Shown here: positions 18,660 through 27,726 of the stretch, piece after piece
How the letters are laid out: each line of letters begins with the position of its first letter
Position numbering within the stretch: the stretch's first letter is position 1
Source: Metabacillus sp. FJAT-52054
GTDB taxonomy: Bacteria > Bacillota > Bacilli > Bacillales > Bacillaceae
Assembly: GCF_037201815.1 (NCBI RefSeq)
Contig: NZ_CP147407.1
Span: forward strand, 2,922,723 to 2,986,722
Length of the DNA stretch: 64,000 nucleotides
Reading direction: 5' to 3'
Translations under genes and position numbers: made by a program
The notes under the pieces: generated by a model
The model's input: the letters and a program-made list of their open reading frames with translations, nothing else
The model's database searches: none
What the model was told of the DNA's origin: nothing

Positions 18660-21503
18660 ATGGAGAAATGGATACAGAAATGGTCTTGGGATTCTGCTAA
18701 ACAGGAAATTTTGAAAAAAAGACTGCGGATTGCTTACGGGGTTTTATGGAATATGACCCTCATCGCCCTTATACTAATTGGTACTTTCGTCATTTTCGCC
18801 GGAAGCGCAGGAGCCGGTTACTTTGCCTCTCTTGTAAAGAATGAAGATATTATTAGCTACAATGAATTGAAAAAAGACATCAATAATTATGAAGAAACGA
18901 CAGAAGTTTATTTTGATAACAATGAATTGGTTGGTAAGCTAAGATCTGATCTTTTCAGAACAAAAGTAAAACTTCATGATATTTCTCCTCATTTAAAAGA
19001 CGCCATCATTGCAACTGAGGATGAATTTTTTTATGAACATGATGGAGTGGTTCCGAAAGCGATTTTCAGAGCACTTTATCAGGAATTTACGAACGCCAAT
19101 ATGCAGAGCGGCGGAAGCACACTGACTCAGCAGCTGATTAAGAATCAGGTTCTTACGAATGAACTTTCTTTTGACCGTAAAGCAAAAGAAATTTTGCTTG
19201 CCCTTCGCTTAGAGCGTTTTTTTGAAAAAGAAGAAATTCTCGAAGCCTATTTAAATATGGCGGATTTCGGGCGGGATAACTCAGGACGCAACATTGCGGG
19301 AGCCGAAACGGCTGCCCAGGGAATATTTGGTGTGAGCGCAAATAATCTTAGTATTGCTCAAGCGGCATTTATTGCCGGAATGCCTCAAAGTCCCTTTGCT
19401 TATACACCTTATACGAATGAAGGAACTTTGAAAAAAGATCTGTCTCCAGGCATCAATCGCATGAAAACCGTCCTTCGCCGGATGCTTAGCGAAAAGGCTA
19501 TTACCATGAGTGAATATGAAAGCGCTTCTTCAGAGGATATCTCTTTACAGTTTAAAAAAGGGAATGAAAACCGCCATCGTCAGCAATATCCTTTCCTGAC
19601 AGACGAAATTGAGAAACGGGCAAAAGAGATTTTGATGGAGCATCTAGCGGATGAAGATGGCTTTCTGCCTAAGGATCTTTCACGTAATTCAAAATTAAAG
19701 AGTGACTACCTGACTCTTGCTGATCGCGAGCTAAGACAAAACGGCTACCGCATTCACACAACCATCAATAAAGATATATATGAAGCGATGCAGCAGGCAG
19801 CAAAAAATTATAAAGACTACGGCAAGGTCAATACCGTGCAAAAGAAAAATCCTGATACAGGGCAGCAGGAGTCAGTAAATGAACCGATAGAACTTGGCGC
19901 TTTGCTGCTGGAAAACAAAACAGGAAAAATTCTTAGTTTCGTCGGTGGCCGCGATTATGAGAGGGAACAAGTTAACCATGCCACTTCAACCCTAAGATCA
20001 ATCGGGTCAACCATGAAACCCCTCGTATTTTACGGGCCTGCGATCGAAGAAGGATTTCTGCAGCCCGGAAGCTATTTGGCTGACCTTCCCTATGAGAAAA
20101 AGCAAGTAAAGGGTGACTCTTACAAGCCTAATAACTTTGACCGAAAATTCCATGGACTGGTAAGTGCAAGGGAAGCATTGGCCAAATCCTATAACGTAGC
20201 GGTTGTCAGAGGCTATGAGAAGCTGATGCCTTCAAAGCCGATCAAGTATTTAAAGAAGATGGGCATCACATCAATTCCTGACGAAAAAAACGATTTCGCT
20301 TCTTTTCCGCTCGGCGGAGGCGGTGATGTCTCCGTAGAAGAAAACGTGAATGCCTATTCAACCTTTGCCAACAACGGAAAATTTATTAATGCGTACCTGA
20401 TTGAGAGTATCGAGAGAACAGATGGAACGGTCATTTATCAGCATGAAATGGATACTGAAGATGTATTTTCCCCTCAGACTGCCTATCTGACAATTGACAT
20501 GCTTAGAGATGTGCTGTCAGATGGTACAGGAAAAAGTGTACCACGTCTCTTAAATTTCAAGGCTGATTGGGCAGGAAAAACGGGAACGAGCCAGGATATA
20601 AAGGATTCCTGGTTTGTTGCAGCCAACCCGAACGTAACATTTGGGACATGGATCGGCTATGACACCAATGCAACAATTGGTACGTACCGAGGGAAAACCT
20701 ACAGCCGGCGTGGCCAGGAAATCTGGGCATCGCTTATGAATGCTGCATATGAAAAGAATCCGGAACTGATTGCACCGGAGGAGCCATTCAGGATGCCAAA
20801 AGGAATTGCTGAATTCTCCTATTGCGCCTTATCCGGAGCCCTTCCTTCTGATCTTTGCCGTCAGGCAGGCTTGGTTAAATCTGATTTGTTCAATGTAAAA
20901 TATGCGCCAGGCACTGTAGATGACAGCCTGAAAACGGGAAAGTACGTTCTTAAGGATGGTGTAGCCTTTGAAGTTCCAGCAAGTGCACCAGCAGATTTTG
21001 TATACGAGGGTCCTATGATCAAACAAGACCTTTTAGACCGGCTGGGATTCCAATCCCCTGAAGACCTATATAAGTATTCAAGCGACTTAGGAGGTCTGGT
21101 TGTCTATTCAGGCAGTACGCTTCAGGAGGATGGACTCCAGCCATCCAAAATTACCGGAGTATCCATAGACGGCGCCACCCTGAATTGGAGCCGCTCCAAT
21201 AACTCTGATGTTCTCGGATATCGAGTCTATATGTCCACTGGCGGAACCGGCAGCTTCGTAAAAATCGCCAGTTTAGCTGCTTCAGATGGAACAGGTCTCA
21301 CAATAGGTACAGCAGGAGCCTCATACTATGTAACTGCGGTTGATTCTTCAGGAAACGAATCGCCCCCTTCCAGAATTGCCGGTAATCCCGCTCCTGAGGA
21401 AGCAAAGCCGGATGATGAAAAAGAAGCGAAGAACGCTGAAACGAACGACGGAGCCGCTTTACAGGATGCTTCAGCCGGAGGAATTGTACAGACAGACCGT
21501 TAA
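18660..21503 (+). CDS. Class A penicillin-binding protein with C-terminal FN3 domain
   Basis: Bifunctional peptidoglycan glycosyltransferase and transpeptidase, anchored by one membrane segment (about residues 31-53). The GT51 domain shows EDEFFYEH (catalytic Glu120) and GGSTLTQQ (151-158). The transpeptidase has STMK (450-453, nucleophile Ser450), SYN (510-512) and KTGTS (640-644). A fibronectin type III-like module spans about 830-905, followed by an acidic tail. All catalytic motifs are intact. The frame opens at 18528, but that region is the tyrS T-box promoter; GGGGGAGG six nt before ATG 18660 fixes the start. I cannot say which Bacillus PBP it matches (PbpF, PbpG and PbpD are candidates). 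Confidence 0.92.
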   Translation: MEKWIQKWSWDSAKQEILKKRLRIAYGVLWNMTLIALILIGTFVIFAGSAGAGYFASLVKNEDIISYNELKKDINNYEETTEVYFDNNELVGKLRSDLFRTKVKLHDISPHLKDAIIATEDEFFYEHDGVVPKAIFRALYQEFTNANMQSGGSTLTQQLIKNQVLTNELSFDRKAKEILLALRLERFFEKEEILEAYLNMADFGRDNSGRNIAGAETAAQGIFGVSANNLSIAQAAFIAGMPQSPFAYTPYTNEGTLKKDLSPGINRMKTVLRRMLSEKAITMSEYESASSEDISLQFKKGNENRHRQQYPFLTDEIEKRAKEILMEHLADEDGFLPKDLSRNSKLKSDYLTLADRELRQNGYRIHTTINKDIYEAMQQAAKNYKDYGKVNTVQKKNPDTGQQESVNEPIELGALLLENKTGKILSFVGGRDYEREQVNHATSTLRSIGSTMKPLVFYGPAIEEGFLQPGSYLADLPYEKKQVKGDSYKPNNFDRKFHGLVSAREALAKSYNVAVVRGYEKLMPSKPIKYLKKMGITSIPDEKNDFASFPLGGGGDVSVEENVNAYSTFANNGKFINAYLIESIERTDGTVIYQHEMDTEDVFSPQTAYLTIDMLRDVLSDGTGKSVPRLLNFKADWAGKTGTSQDIKDSWFVAANPNVTFGTWIGYDTNATIGTYRGKTYSRRGQEIWASLMNAAYEKNPELIAPEEPFRMPKGIAEFSYCALSGALPSDLCRQAGLVKSDLFNVKYAPGTVDDSLKTGKYVLKDGVAFEVPASAPADFVYEGPMIKQDLLDRLGFQSPEDLYKYSSDLGGLVVYSGSTLQEDGLQPSKITGVSIDGATLNWSRSNNSDVLGYRVYMSTGGTGSFVKIASLAASDGTGLTIGTAGASYYVTAVDSSGNESPPSRIAGNPAPEEAKPDDEKEAKNAETNDGAALQDASAGGIVQTDR

Positions 21504-21508
21504 ACTCC

Positions 21509-21592
21509 GGCTGTCTAATAAGTCCTGCTGAGAAGGATTAAATGAACTTGAAATCCCCGGAACGCTGTGTGAGCATTCCGGGGATTTGTTTA
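21509..21592 (+). terminator. Terminator of the PBP gene, repeat family B copy 1
   Basis: GGCTGTCTAATAAGTCCTGCTGAGA leads (quoted in part: GGCTGTCTAATAAG) into the hairpin AAATCCCCGGAA...TTCCGGGGATTT at 21551-21587, followed by TTTGTTTAT. The same layout recurs at 22828 and 47660. Confidence 0.75.
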
Positions 21593-21648
21593 TAAAACAT
21601 ATTCAGCTTTAAAAACTTGTATACTGTAAAGCTCCATGCTCTTACAAA

Positions 21649-21801
21649 TTACCAGCCGTATCCTCCGCCGTATCCACCACAAGTTCCGCAAGATCCACAA
21701 GATCCGCCACCGACGTAAGAAGCTCCGATGATAATCAAAAGAATAAACAGAACTACTACTAAAGCAAATCCGTTATTTCCGCAATATCCGCCATCACTCA
21801 T
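21649..21801 (-). CDS. YjcZ-family small sporulation protein
   Basis: A 50-residue peptide read on the minus strand from ATG 21801, with GGGAGG 8 nt upstream. It has a short Gly/Cys-bearing N-terminus ([11 protein letters not shown]), one membrane helix ([19 protein letters not shown]), and a Gly-Cys-Tyr-rich tail with [16 protein letters not shown]. The [15 protein letters not shown] core is the signature of the YjcZ/sporulation protein family, which is abundant in Bacillus and spore-associated. Its exact role is unknown. It is convergent with the PBP gene. Confidence 0.9.
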   Translation of the reverse strand: MSDGGYCGNNGFALVVVLFILLIIIGASYVGGGSCGSCGTCGGYGGGYGW

Positions 21802-21902
21802 TTTGTTAGCCTCCCTTCTGTATATTCAAAATAGTATATGGCCCTCCCTATAAATGTGGAACAGTTCACATCCCCCAATTATCCGTACAAAAGCCAGCAT
21901 AG

Positions 21903-21929
21903 GTTTCAAAATGATTTTCCACAGGGTAA
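21903..21929 (+). promoter_or_regulatory. SigB-like promoter of the YihY-family gene
   Basis: GTTTCA, 15-nt spacer, GGGTAA resembles the SigB consensus GTTTAA-N12/15-GGGTAT (5/6 in each box). It lies 35 nt before the start codon. Sequence match only. Confidence 0.4.
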
Positions 21930-21964
21930 CATAAGCATAAGAACCCTACTACAGGAGGCCAGAT

Positions 21965-22816
21965 ATGACATTCATCAAGGAACTTATTCATCGAATTCAA
22001 AAGCACGAATTAGGGGATTTGGCAGCCGTTCTTGCCTATTATTTCCTGCTGTCCCTTTTCCCGCTTCTTATTTTTTCACTTACTCTGCTTCCCTATTTTT
22101 CAATTGATCCGCAAACCGTAGGGAAGTTTGTTCAGGAATTTGCACCTGGAGAGTCCGGCCAGCTGCTGGAGGAGCAAATCACATCTCTCCTTTCAACACC
22201 CAACGGGGGCCTGCTTTCCTTAGGAATCATCGGTACACTCTGGTCCGCATCGAATGCAACAAATGCTGTGATGAGATCATTAAATAAAGCGCATATGGTG
22301 GAGGAATCAAGAGCATTCTGGAAGGTTAGAGGGATGGCTATTCTTTTAACCATCGGCCTTGTGCTTGGTTTAGTGGTTACGCTTGTCCTTCCTATTTTCG
22401 GGGATGTCCTTCTTTCCGGAATTAAAAGCATATTTCCGGATACCGCATTGACTGACAGTTTATTTACGGTCATTCGATGGCTGATTGCCTTTGTATTGAT
22501 GGCATTAATTCTTGGCATCATTTATTACTTTTCGCCAAACCTTGGTCTTAGGCCGAGGGACGTCATTCCAGGGGCCATTGTCGGAACGCTGCTCTGGCAG
22601 CTGATATCGTTCGGTTTCTCTCTTTATGTCAGCCAATTTGGGAACTACCAGGCGACATACGGAAGTGTCGGAGGAGTGATCGTACTAATGACCTGGCTGT
22701 ATTTATCAGGCTTTGTCATTCTCATTGGCGGAGAAATTAATGCGATCCGTTTTTGCAAAAGGACGAATGAGCATTGTTACACAGAAGAAACAGATGATAA
22801 AAAAGCATCTTTATAA
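21965..22816 (+). CDS. YihY/BrkB-family inner membrane protein
   Basis: A 283-residue integral membrane protein with about six helices and the family markers LAAVLAYYFLLSLFPLLIF at the start, TNAVMRSLNKA, and a late YGSVGGVIVLMTWLYLSG segment. The family was once misnamed RNase BN; its molecular role is unknown, though some members respond to envelope or osmotic stress. CAGGAGG precedes the ATG. It stands alone between the YjcZ-like gene and the pel operon, with a possible stress promoter. Confidence 0.85.
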   Translation: MTFIKELIHRIQKHELGDLAAVLAYYFLLSLFPLLIFSLTLLPYFSIDPQTVGKFVQEFAPGESGQLLEEQITSLLSTPNGGLLSLGIIGTLWSASNATNAVMRSLNKAHMVEESRAFWKVRGMAILLTIGLVLGLVVTLVLPIFGDVLLSGIKSIFPDTALTDSLFTVIRWLIAFVLMALILGIIYYFSPNLGLRPRDVIPGAIVGTLLWQLISFGFSLYVSQFGNYQATYGSVGGVIVLMTWLYLSGFVILIGGEINAIRFCKRTNEHCYTEETDDKKASL

Positions 22817-22827
22817 GAAAAATGGGG

Positions 22828-22902
22828 CTGTCAAATAAGCCCGCTGAGATGAAATGATAATTGAAACCCCCGGGACGCAGTGAGCATTCCGGGGGTTTCG
22901 CA
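22828..22902 (+). repeat. Repeat family B copy 2, terminator-like hairpin
   Basis: GGGGCTGTCAAATAAGCCCG then a spacer and GAAACCCCCGG...CCGGGGGTTTC (perfect 11-bp stem, 22863-22899). It lies directly behind the YihY gene and probably ends its transcript, although the T-run is poor. Confidence 0.65.
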
Positions 22903-23019
22903 TGTTTAAATAGGTAATGAACAATTATGGGTTAGGCTAATGGGGCAGAAGGTGTTACACCCAAGCAGCAGCACTTTTGAAAACTGAATTTCTAAACAGT
23001 CCTTTTTTTGGAGAACGCA

Positions 23020-24483
23020 TTATTCAGCACCTGCCAATCGGTTTAACCGGCGGGACAGATTGTGAAAAGGGCCTTCTATAGGAGTATGGCGGGATTTGCA
23101 AAAAGCGTAATAATCAGCTTTAGAAACATATTGGAACAGTCTGAACGATGAGTAAACAAAGCTGAGCAGACTGCCCACTGTAAAACCGACTCCATAGGCT
23201 GCTTCCCCTGCTGGAAGCATGAGCAGCGTAAACAGGGCAATCCCCCCGAAGAAGGCAGCGGAAGTGAAAAGAGCCCCCTTCCGGTCATCAAAATAAAGCA
23301 GCAGAAGCATCATGATCATGGTCATTCCGTTGCAAAAAGCCCCAATCAGTGTAATCCGGAATATGCCTAATATGAGGTCTGCATTAAAAAACAGCGGGAA
23401 TATAAAGAGAGCTAAAAAAAGAACCGCCAGGGAAATAAACCCTTGATTTCTGACAAGCCTCTCAATCTCCTGTTTAAGCACAAGCAGCATTTTTGCTTTT
23501 GACTTTCTGATCTGAGTTAACGTCCCCCCATCATTTATGAAGGAAAAGAAATCCCGGTATCTCTCATAAAATCTTGTTTCAATGGAAACGACGAAAATGA
23601 CATATGACGGCAATATCGTTAAGTAAGCATAAAACACGGCCGTATCATATCCCGGGTGGTAACGAAAGGTATCTAAAAGCCATTGCCCGCCCGATACCCA
23701 TATAATCCAATTGCTCACCCATAACCCGGCATTATAAAAAATCCCTGTAAACGCAAGCTGCGGATACTTATCAAAATAAGTTAAGTATTCAAATGGCATG
23801 GACGCAGCCCGATTTGGGAAAGTTTTCAGCATAGCATTCACGAGCCAGAGAAAGGTCACTGCGATTCCACCCGTAAAACTGCCCATCATAATCCATGCCG
23901 GCGTCCATTCTCCTTGAGGGAATGGATTCCATTTCAGCAATATAAACATGCAGCTGACTGACAAGACCCCCCCCGCCAGAAAGGCTAAGGCAATGGATTG
24001 ATAATTCTTGGCGCCCGACAGGTAAAGCAGCATAATCCATATTAAGTTAAGAAGTAAAAATAATCCCAGCATCATAAATTTATATTCCCACTGCAGAGGT
24101 GACAGCAAGGCAAATATAAGCCATAAAAGGATGGCGGCCGCAGCCGTCACCGCCGAAAAACCAAGATAAGAGGAAAATACCTTTTCCTCATTTTTTTCGT
24201 AAAGGCAATCAGCCGTATACCTCGTTACAACGAGCTGCTGAAAACCAAATAGAACTTGAGAAAACATAAAGCAGTAAGAGACAGAAATCATAAACAGCTG
24301 TTTATTAAGCGCGTTAACCCCAGGGACTGTCTTCAGCAGGACCTGCAGCATAAGAATGGTGAAAATAACAATCAGCCACGGTCCCGCCGTAACAAAAAGA
24401 GAATACAAATAGGCCTTTAGCCTGGAAGAATAATAATCTTCTTTAAATAATTTTTGCAGCTGGAATCCGATGCCGGCCAACAT
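23020..24483 (-). CDS. pelG: Pel polysaccharide transporter/flippase PelG
   Basis: Multi-spanning membrane protein of the MOP-like superfamily that forms the Pel export complex with PelD, PelE and PelF. The 487-residue product has about 12 membrane helices and the PelG opening AGIGFQLQKLFKED, followed by LKAYLYSLFVTAGPWL. It is last in the operon and overlaps the 3' end of pelF by 41 nt. The frame allows a GTG two codons earlier (24489), but the AGAGG site suits ATG 24483. Order and family fit the Gram-positive pelDEA(DA)FG operon described in Bacillus cereus. Confidence 0.92.
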   Translation of the reverse strand: MLAGIGFQLQKLFKEDYYSSRLKAYLYSLFVTAGPWLIVIFTILMLQVLLKTVPGVNALNKQLFMISVSYCFMFSQVLFGFQQLVVTRYTADCLYEKNEEKVFSSYLGFSAVTAAAAILLWLIFALLSPLQWEYKFMMLGLFLLLNLIWIMLLYLSGAKNYQSIALAFLAGGVLSVSCMFILLKWNPFPQGEWTPAWIMMGSFTGGIAVTFLWLVNAMLKTFPNRAASMPFEYLTYFDKYPQLAFTGIFYNAGLWVSNWIIWVSGGQWLLDTFRYHPGYDTAVFYAYLTILPSYVIFVVSIETRFYERYRDFFSFINDGGTLTQIRKSKAKMLLVLKQEIERLVRNQGFISLAVLFLALFIFPLFFNADLILGIFRITLIGAFCNGMTMIMMLLLLYFDDRKGALFTSAAFFGGIALFTLLMLPAGEAAYGVGFTVGSLLSFVYSSFRLFQYVSKADYYAFCKSRHTPIEGPFHNLSRRLNRLAGAE

Positions 24484-25879
24484 TTTCACCTCTCTTTACA
24501 TATAAATTTCTGTAAAATGTAATCACATCCGAAAGAAGATAGTCATTCTTCACACGATTAAGTCCATTTTTCCCCATTCGTTCAAGAAGTTCCGGGTGAT
24601 TCATAAACCACCTCAATCGATCCGCGAGCTCCTCGGGCTGAATCGGGGGGATGACAAAGCCGCAAGCGCCGTAAGGATCTTCTTCTCTTCCTTCGATGAG
24701 TTCTCTGCAGCTTCCTACATCCGTTGCCACCCATGGCCTTGATGCCGCCATTCCCTCTAGAATAGCCAGCGGCTGCCCCTCTGACAAACTGGTCAAAACA
24801 CATACATCGAAGGACAGCAGGTAATCCTGAACATTCACCTTACCGGTAAACGTAACCCATTGCTCAAGCTCAAGACTGACAACTAAATCCTTGCATTCCT
24901 GTGCATACTCGGGTAATTCTTCATCGGACCCTAAAATAGACCAATGAAACGAATATCCCCATCTTCTTAACGTATTGGCCGCATAGATCATCGTTTTTAT
25001 ATCCTTGATCGGTACAATTCTAACGATAGCTCCAATATGAAAAACCGGCTTCTTTCCTTGAAGAGTTAACGAGGTATTGATGTCTATTCCATTTGGAACA
25101 ATCGCCGTTTTCTCAGCCGGAGCCCCGAGCTCCAGCTGATAGCCGCGGTTTTTTTCAAACAGCGTGATAACGTCCTCTGCCTGTTCATAGGCAATCCTGG
25201 AAAGATGATGAAAAAAACGAATCCACCTTTTTTTGTATATGACTGGAATCCATGATGATTGAAGGATTTCCTCTTCCCTCTCCCTCGAATAGATTCCATG
25301 CTCCGTAATGATAAAAGGAATGTTTTGTACAATGGATATATAGGACCCGATTAACCCTCCATATCCGGTTGAAGCTGAATGAATGACATCGACTTTGCTG
25401 TAATCCTGCTGGAGGAGATGCATGACCGGTGTATACATGGATTTCCACATCCACATATAATCAAGGAATGACCCATACAGCTCCTCATATTCATAGCATT
25501 CTTGTACAAGAGTGTAAAAAGACTCGCTTTCAAAAAATTCTTCCACCGACCCCATTTTTTCCTGATTCCCAAGTATAAGCAGTGCCTTAGGATCCAGCGT
25601 TTGGAAGGTAAACCATTTGAACAGAAGCGACAGTTCTGCTTCTGTAAGATTGGATTTTACCTTCTTATCCGGAAAATCCGTTATTAATTCCACATTTTGA
25701 TGATGAACGGTATTCTTCGTAAGTGAATATTTCAGTTCACTATTCTTTTTCTTTTCTGGAGTAATCGTAAAAAGAGAGAATTCGATATCTTCCATTCCGG
25801 TAATCAAGGTATGGATCCAGCTTGATACTCCGCCGCTTACGTAAGGATAACTCCCTTCAGCGATCATTCCTACTCTCAT
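24443..25879 (-). CDS. pelF: Pel glycosyltransferase PelF
   Basis: Cytoplasmic GT4-family enzyme thought to polymerise the Pel backbone from a UDP-N-acetylhexosamine. The 478-residue product begins with the DUF3492 region (MRVGMIAEGSYPYVSGGVSSW, quoted in part). It has an IVPNGID donor-domain start and the GT-B EX7E motif in EGQPLAILEGMAASRP, followed by ATDVGSCRELIEG. ATG 25879 overlaps the preceding stop as ATGA, so translation is coupled; an ATG at 25900 in frame is less well placed. Product chemistry is inferred from the characterised family. Confidence 0.94.
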   Translation of the reverse strand: MRVGMIAEGSYPYVSGGVSSWIHTLITGMEDIEFSLFTITPEKKKNSELKYSLTKNTVHHQNVELITDFPDKKVKSNLTEAELSLLFKWFTFQTLDPKALLILGNQEKMGSVEEFFESESFYTLVQECYEYEELYGSFLDYMWMWKSMYTPVMHLLQQDYSKVDVIHSASTGYGGLIGSYISIVQNIPFIITEHGIYSREREEEILQSSWIPVIYKKRWIRFFHHLSRIAYEQAEDVITLFEKNRGYQLELGAPAEKTAIVPNGIDINTSLTLQGKKPVFHIGAIVRIVPIKDIKTMIYAANTLRRWGYSFHWSILGSDEELPEYAQECKDLVVSLELEQWVTFTGKVNVQDYLLSFDVCVLTSLSEGQPLAILEGMAASRPWVATDVGSCRELIEGREEDPYGACGFVIPPIQPEELADRLRWFMNHPELLERMGKNGLNRVKNDYLLSDVITFYRNLYVKRGENVGRHRIPAAKII

Positions 25880-27726
25880 TTCCTGCTCGCCTCTTCCCAT
25901 TCAATGACAGCATCCGGCTTGTTCATGTGTAATAAGTACAGTCCAGGCTGCCGCTCTTCAATTTTCCCGAATGGATAACTTCCCTCTTTCAGTTTTTTCC
26001 CCTGCTCCAGCCTTAAATAAAACAGAGAAGGCTGAGGGACGTGATAGCCGTGAATCTCCACCCCGTTTTCTTTATAGGAAATTGACCATTGACCTTCCTG
26101 ATAGGCAGCCATTCTTTTTTTTGCATCTATTTGTTTATAGCCTTTTACGTATCCAAAGTTTTTTGCAAGAAACTCCTGCATATTCACATACTCTCCCTTT
26201 AAACTTTCCCAGCTTGCATTTTTGGAGCGGTCTTCATCCAGTACATCGTCCGGATGAATAAAATGAGAGAATACCCCCATGTTTGCTATAGCATCCGTCA
26301 GCTGAAACTGATCCTCTTTTGTAAACGTATAGCCGCTATTAATTCTTGGAAAATGATATAAATCCGTATAAACAGAATCATAGCCAAATTCCTGAATTAA
26401 ACTCCCATTGGAAGGGTCACCAGTATAAAGACTTGAAAGGACCTCCAAATCCGGCATGGTGTGCCTTAAAGCAGAGATTCCGGATCGATTCAGCAAATTG
26501 GATGGCGGAACATAGGTCTTTAGCTTTTGATCAGGAAAAAGCTCCTCCTGAACACCTCTAAGTTCAAGGAGCGAACTCTCCATCTCTGATTGAGACTCCC
26601 AGTAGCGGTATCCAAACTCAGTGGAAATCGGCTCTTTTTCGGTCACTAGTGCTTCATGGTTATACCCATGCAATGCAAGCTCTCCGTTTATCGATAGCAG
26701 CTGCCTGCCATAGGCAAGCAAATCTTTCTGGTTCATTTCCATCAGCTGTCCTGTTAAAAGGCGGGGCTTGTCAAGGTACGTCCCGATAATGGCACCAGTG
26801 TATGGAAAATCATAATTTTGACTGATTTCTTTCATGTCCGGCCACCATATTTTTTTATAAAATTCAGGATAGGCCATACCATATTCCTTCCTGATTTTTT
26901 TTGACTCTGCTTCAGCAATCGGGGCTGGAAAATCATCTATATACATGACTTTTCCTCCCATTTGTCCAGAGACAAATGCAGGGAAAGCGAGACTAATTGA
27001 TTGAACAATCAGGCCGCGTGTACTTTTATCTTGCAGGCTTGTCCCGTTCCAGTTTACAACCCTGCCTGAGCCTGCGTCACGAGTCCATAGTAAAGGAAGC
27101 GATCCGGCGGACATATAAGTCTTTGCATCAGGCTGCAGCTCTGTTTTCAGCATGCTGTTAGAGAAATAGTTCGAATTTGAATCCAGGTCAGGATATCCTT
27201 TAAAAAACGAATCTGAAAATGTAATGCCTTTTACTTCGTCAGCAAATCCATCCGCTTTCTTTATACCGAGCAATTCATTCCATTCAGCATCAGAAAACCG
27301 GTTTGCTAAAAAAAGCCGGCCGCCGTCATTTACAAATCGTTCAATCGAATTAAAATCCCAGCGGGCTGTATCCTCTCCCGTTAAAATAAGCAGAGTATAC
27401 GGGGATGGTTTTTGGGTGCCTGCTTTCTCAGCAGCAATGACCTGATACTGAATTTTCGCGTATTCCAGTGCTTTTTTTATATTAAAAAATGTTCCTTCAC
27501 TTAACTTATCTCCCTTTTCAGGCTCGGTTAAATAGATTTTCATATTCCCGGCCTTCTTTTCCGGATGAATCGAATTCATATAAGAAACTTTTTCTGCCGG
27601 CTTCTCATTTGGGCTAAGCGGCAAGTTGGAATAAAAATGATCGGAATTCATAAATAGCACTCCTGCAAGCAATAGAATGACTGCTCCAAATGTAAAAATA
27701 GCAAATCGGGGAATCCGTCCATTCAC
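25876..27726 (-). CDS. pelA: Pel deacetylase PelA(DA), DUF2194 type, no hydrolase domain
   Basis: Predicted cell-surface polysaccharide deacetylase that makes the polymer cationic. The 616-residue product has an N-terminal membrane anchor (about residues 8-26), a Rossmann-like reductase/amidotransferase-type region (about 60-250), and a CE4-like NodB-related domain. That domain has DD at 264-265 (MYIDDFPAP) and HGYNH at 353-357, the usual metal and base residues. The glycoside hydrolase domain that opens Pseudomonas PelA is absent, as in the Bacillus cereus operon. GTG 27726 overlaps the pelE stop and has AGGAGGGG 7 nt upstream. A separate GH114-like gene lies just past the operon. Confidence 0.88.
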   Translation of the reverse strand: MNGRIPRFAIFTFGAVILLLAGVLFMNSDHFYSNLPLSPNEKPAEKVSYMNSIHPEKKAGNMKIYLTEPEKGDKLSEGTFFNIKKALEYAKIQYQVIAAEKAGTQKPSPYTLLILTGEDTARWDFNSIERFVNDGGRLFLANRFSDAEWNELLGIKKADGFADEVKGITFSDSFFKGYPDLDSNSNYFSNSMLKTELQPDAKTYMSAGSLPLLWTRDAGSGRVVNWNGTSLQDKSTRGLIVQSISLAFPAFVSGQMGGKVMYIDDFPAPIAEAESKKIRKEYGMAYPEFYKKIWWPDMKEISQNYDFPYTGAIIGTYLDKPRLLTGQLMEMNQKDLLAYGRQLLSINGELALHGYNHEALVTEKEPISTEFGYRYWESQSEMESSLLELRGVQEELFPDQKLKTYVPPSNLLNRSGISALRHTMPDLEVLSSLYTGDPSNGSLIQEFGYDSVYTDLYHFPRINSGYTFTKEDQFQLTDAIANMGVFSHFIHPDDVLDEDRSKNASWESLKGEYVNMQEFLAKNFGYVKGYKQIDAKKRMAAYQEGQWSISYKENGVEIHGYHVPQPSLFYLRLEQGKKLKEGSYPFGKIEERQPGLYLLHMNKPDAVIEWEEASRK

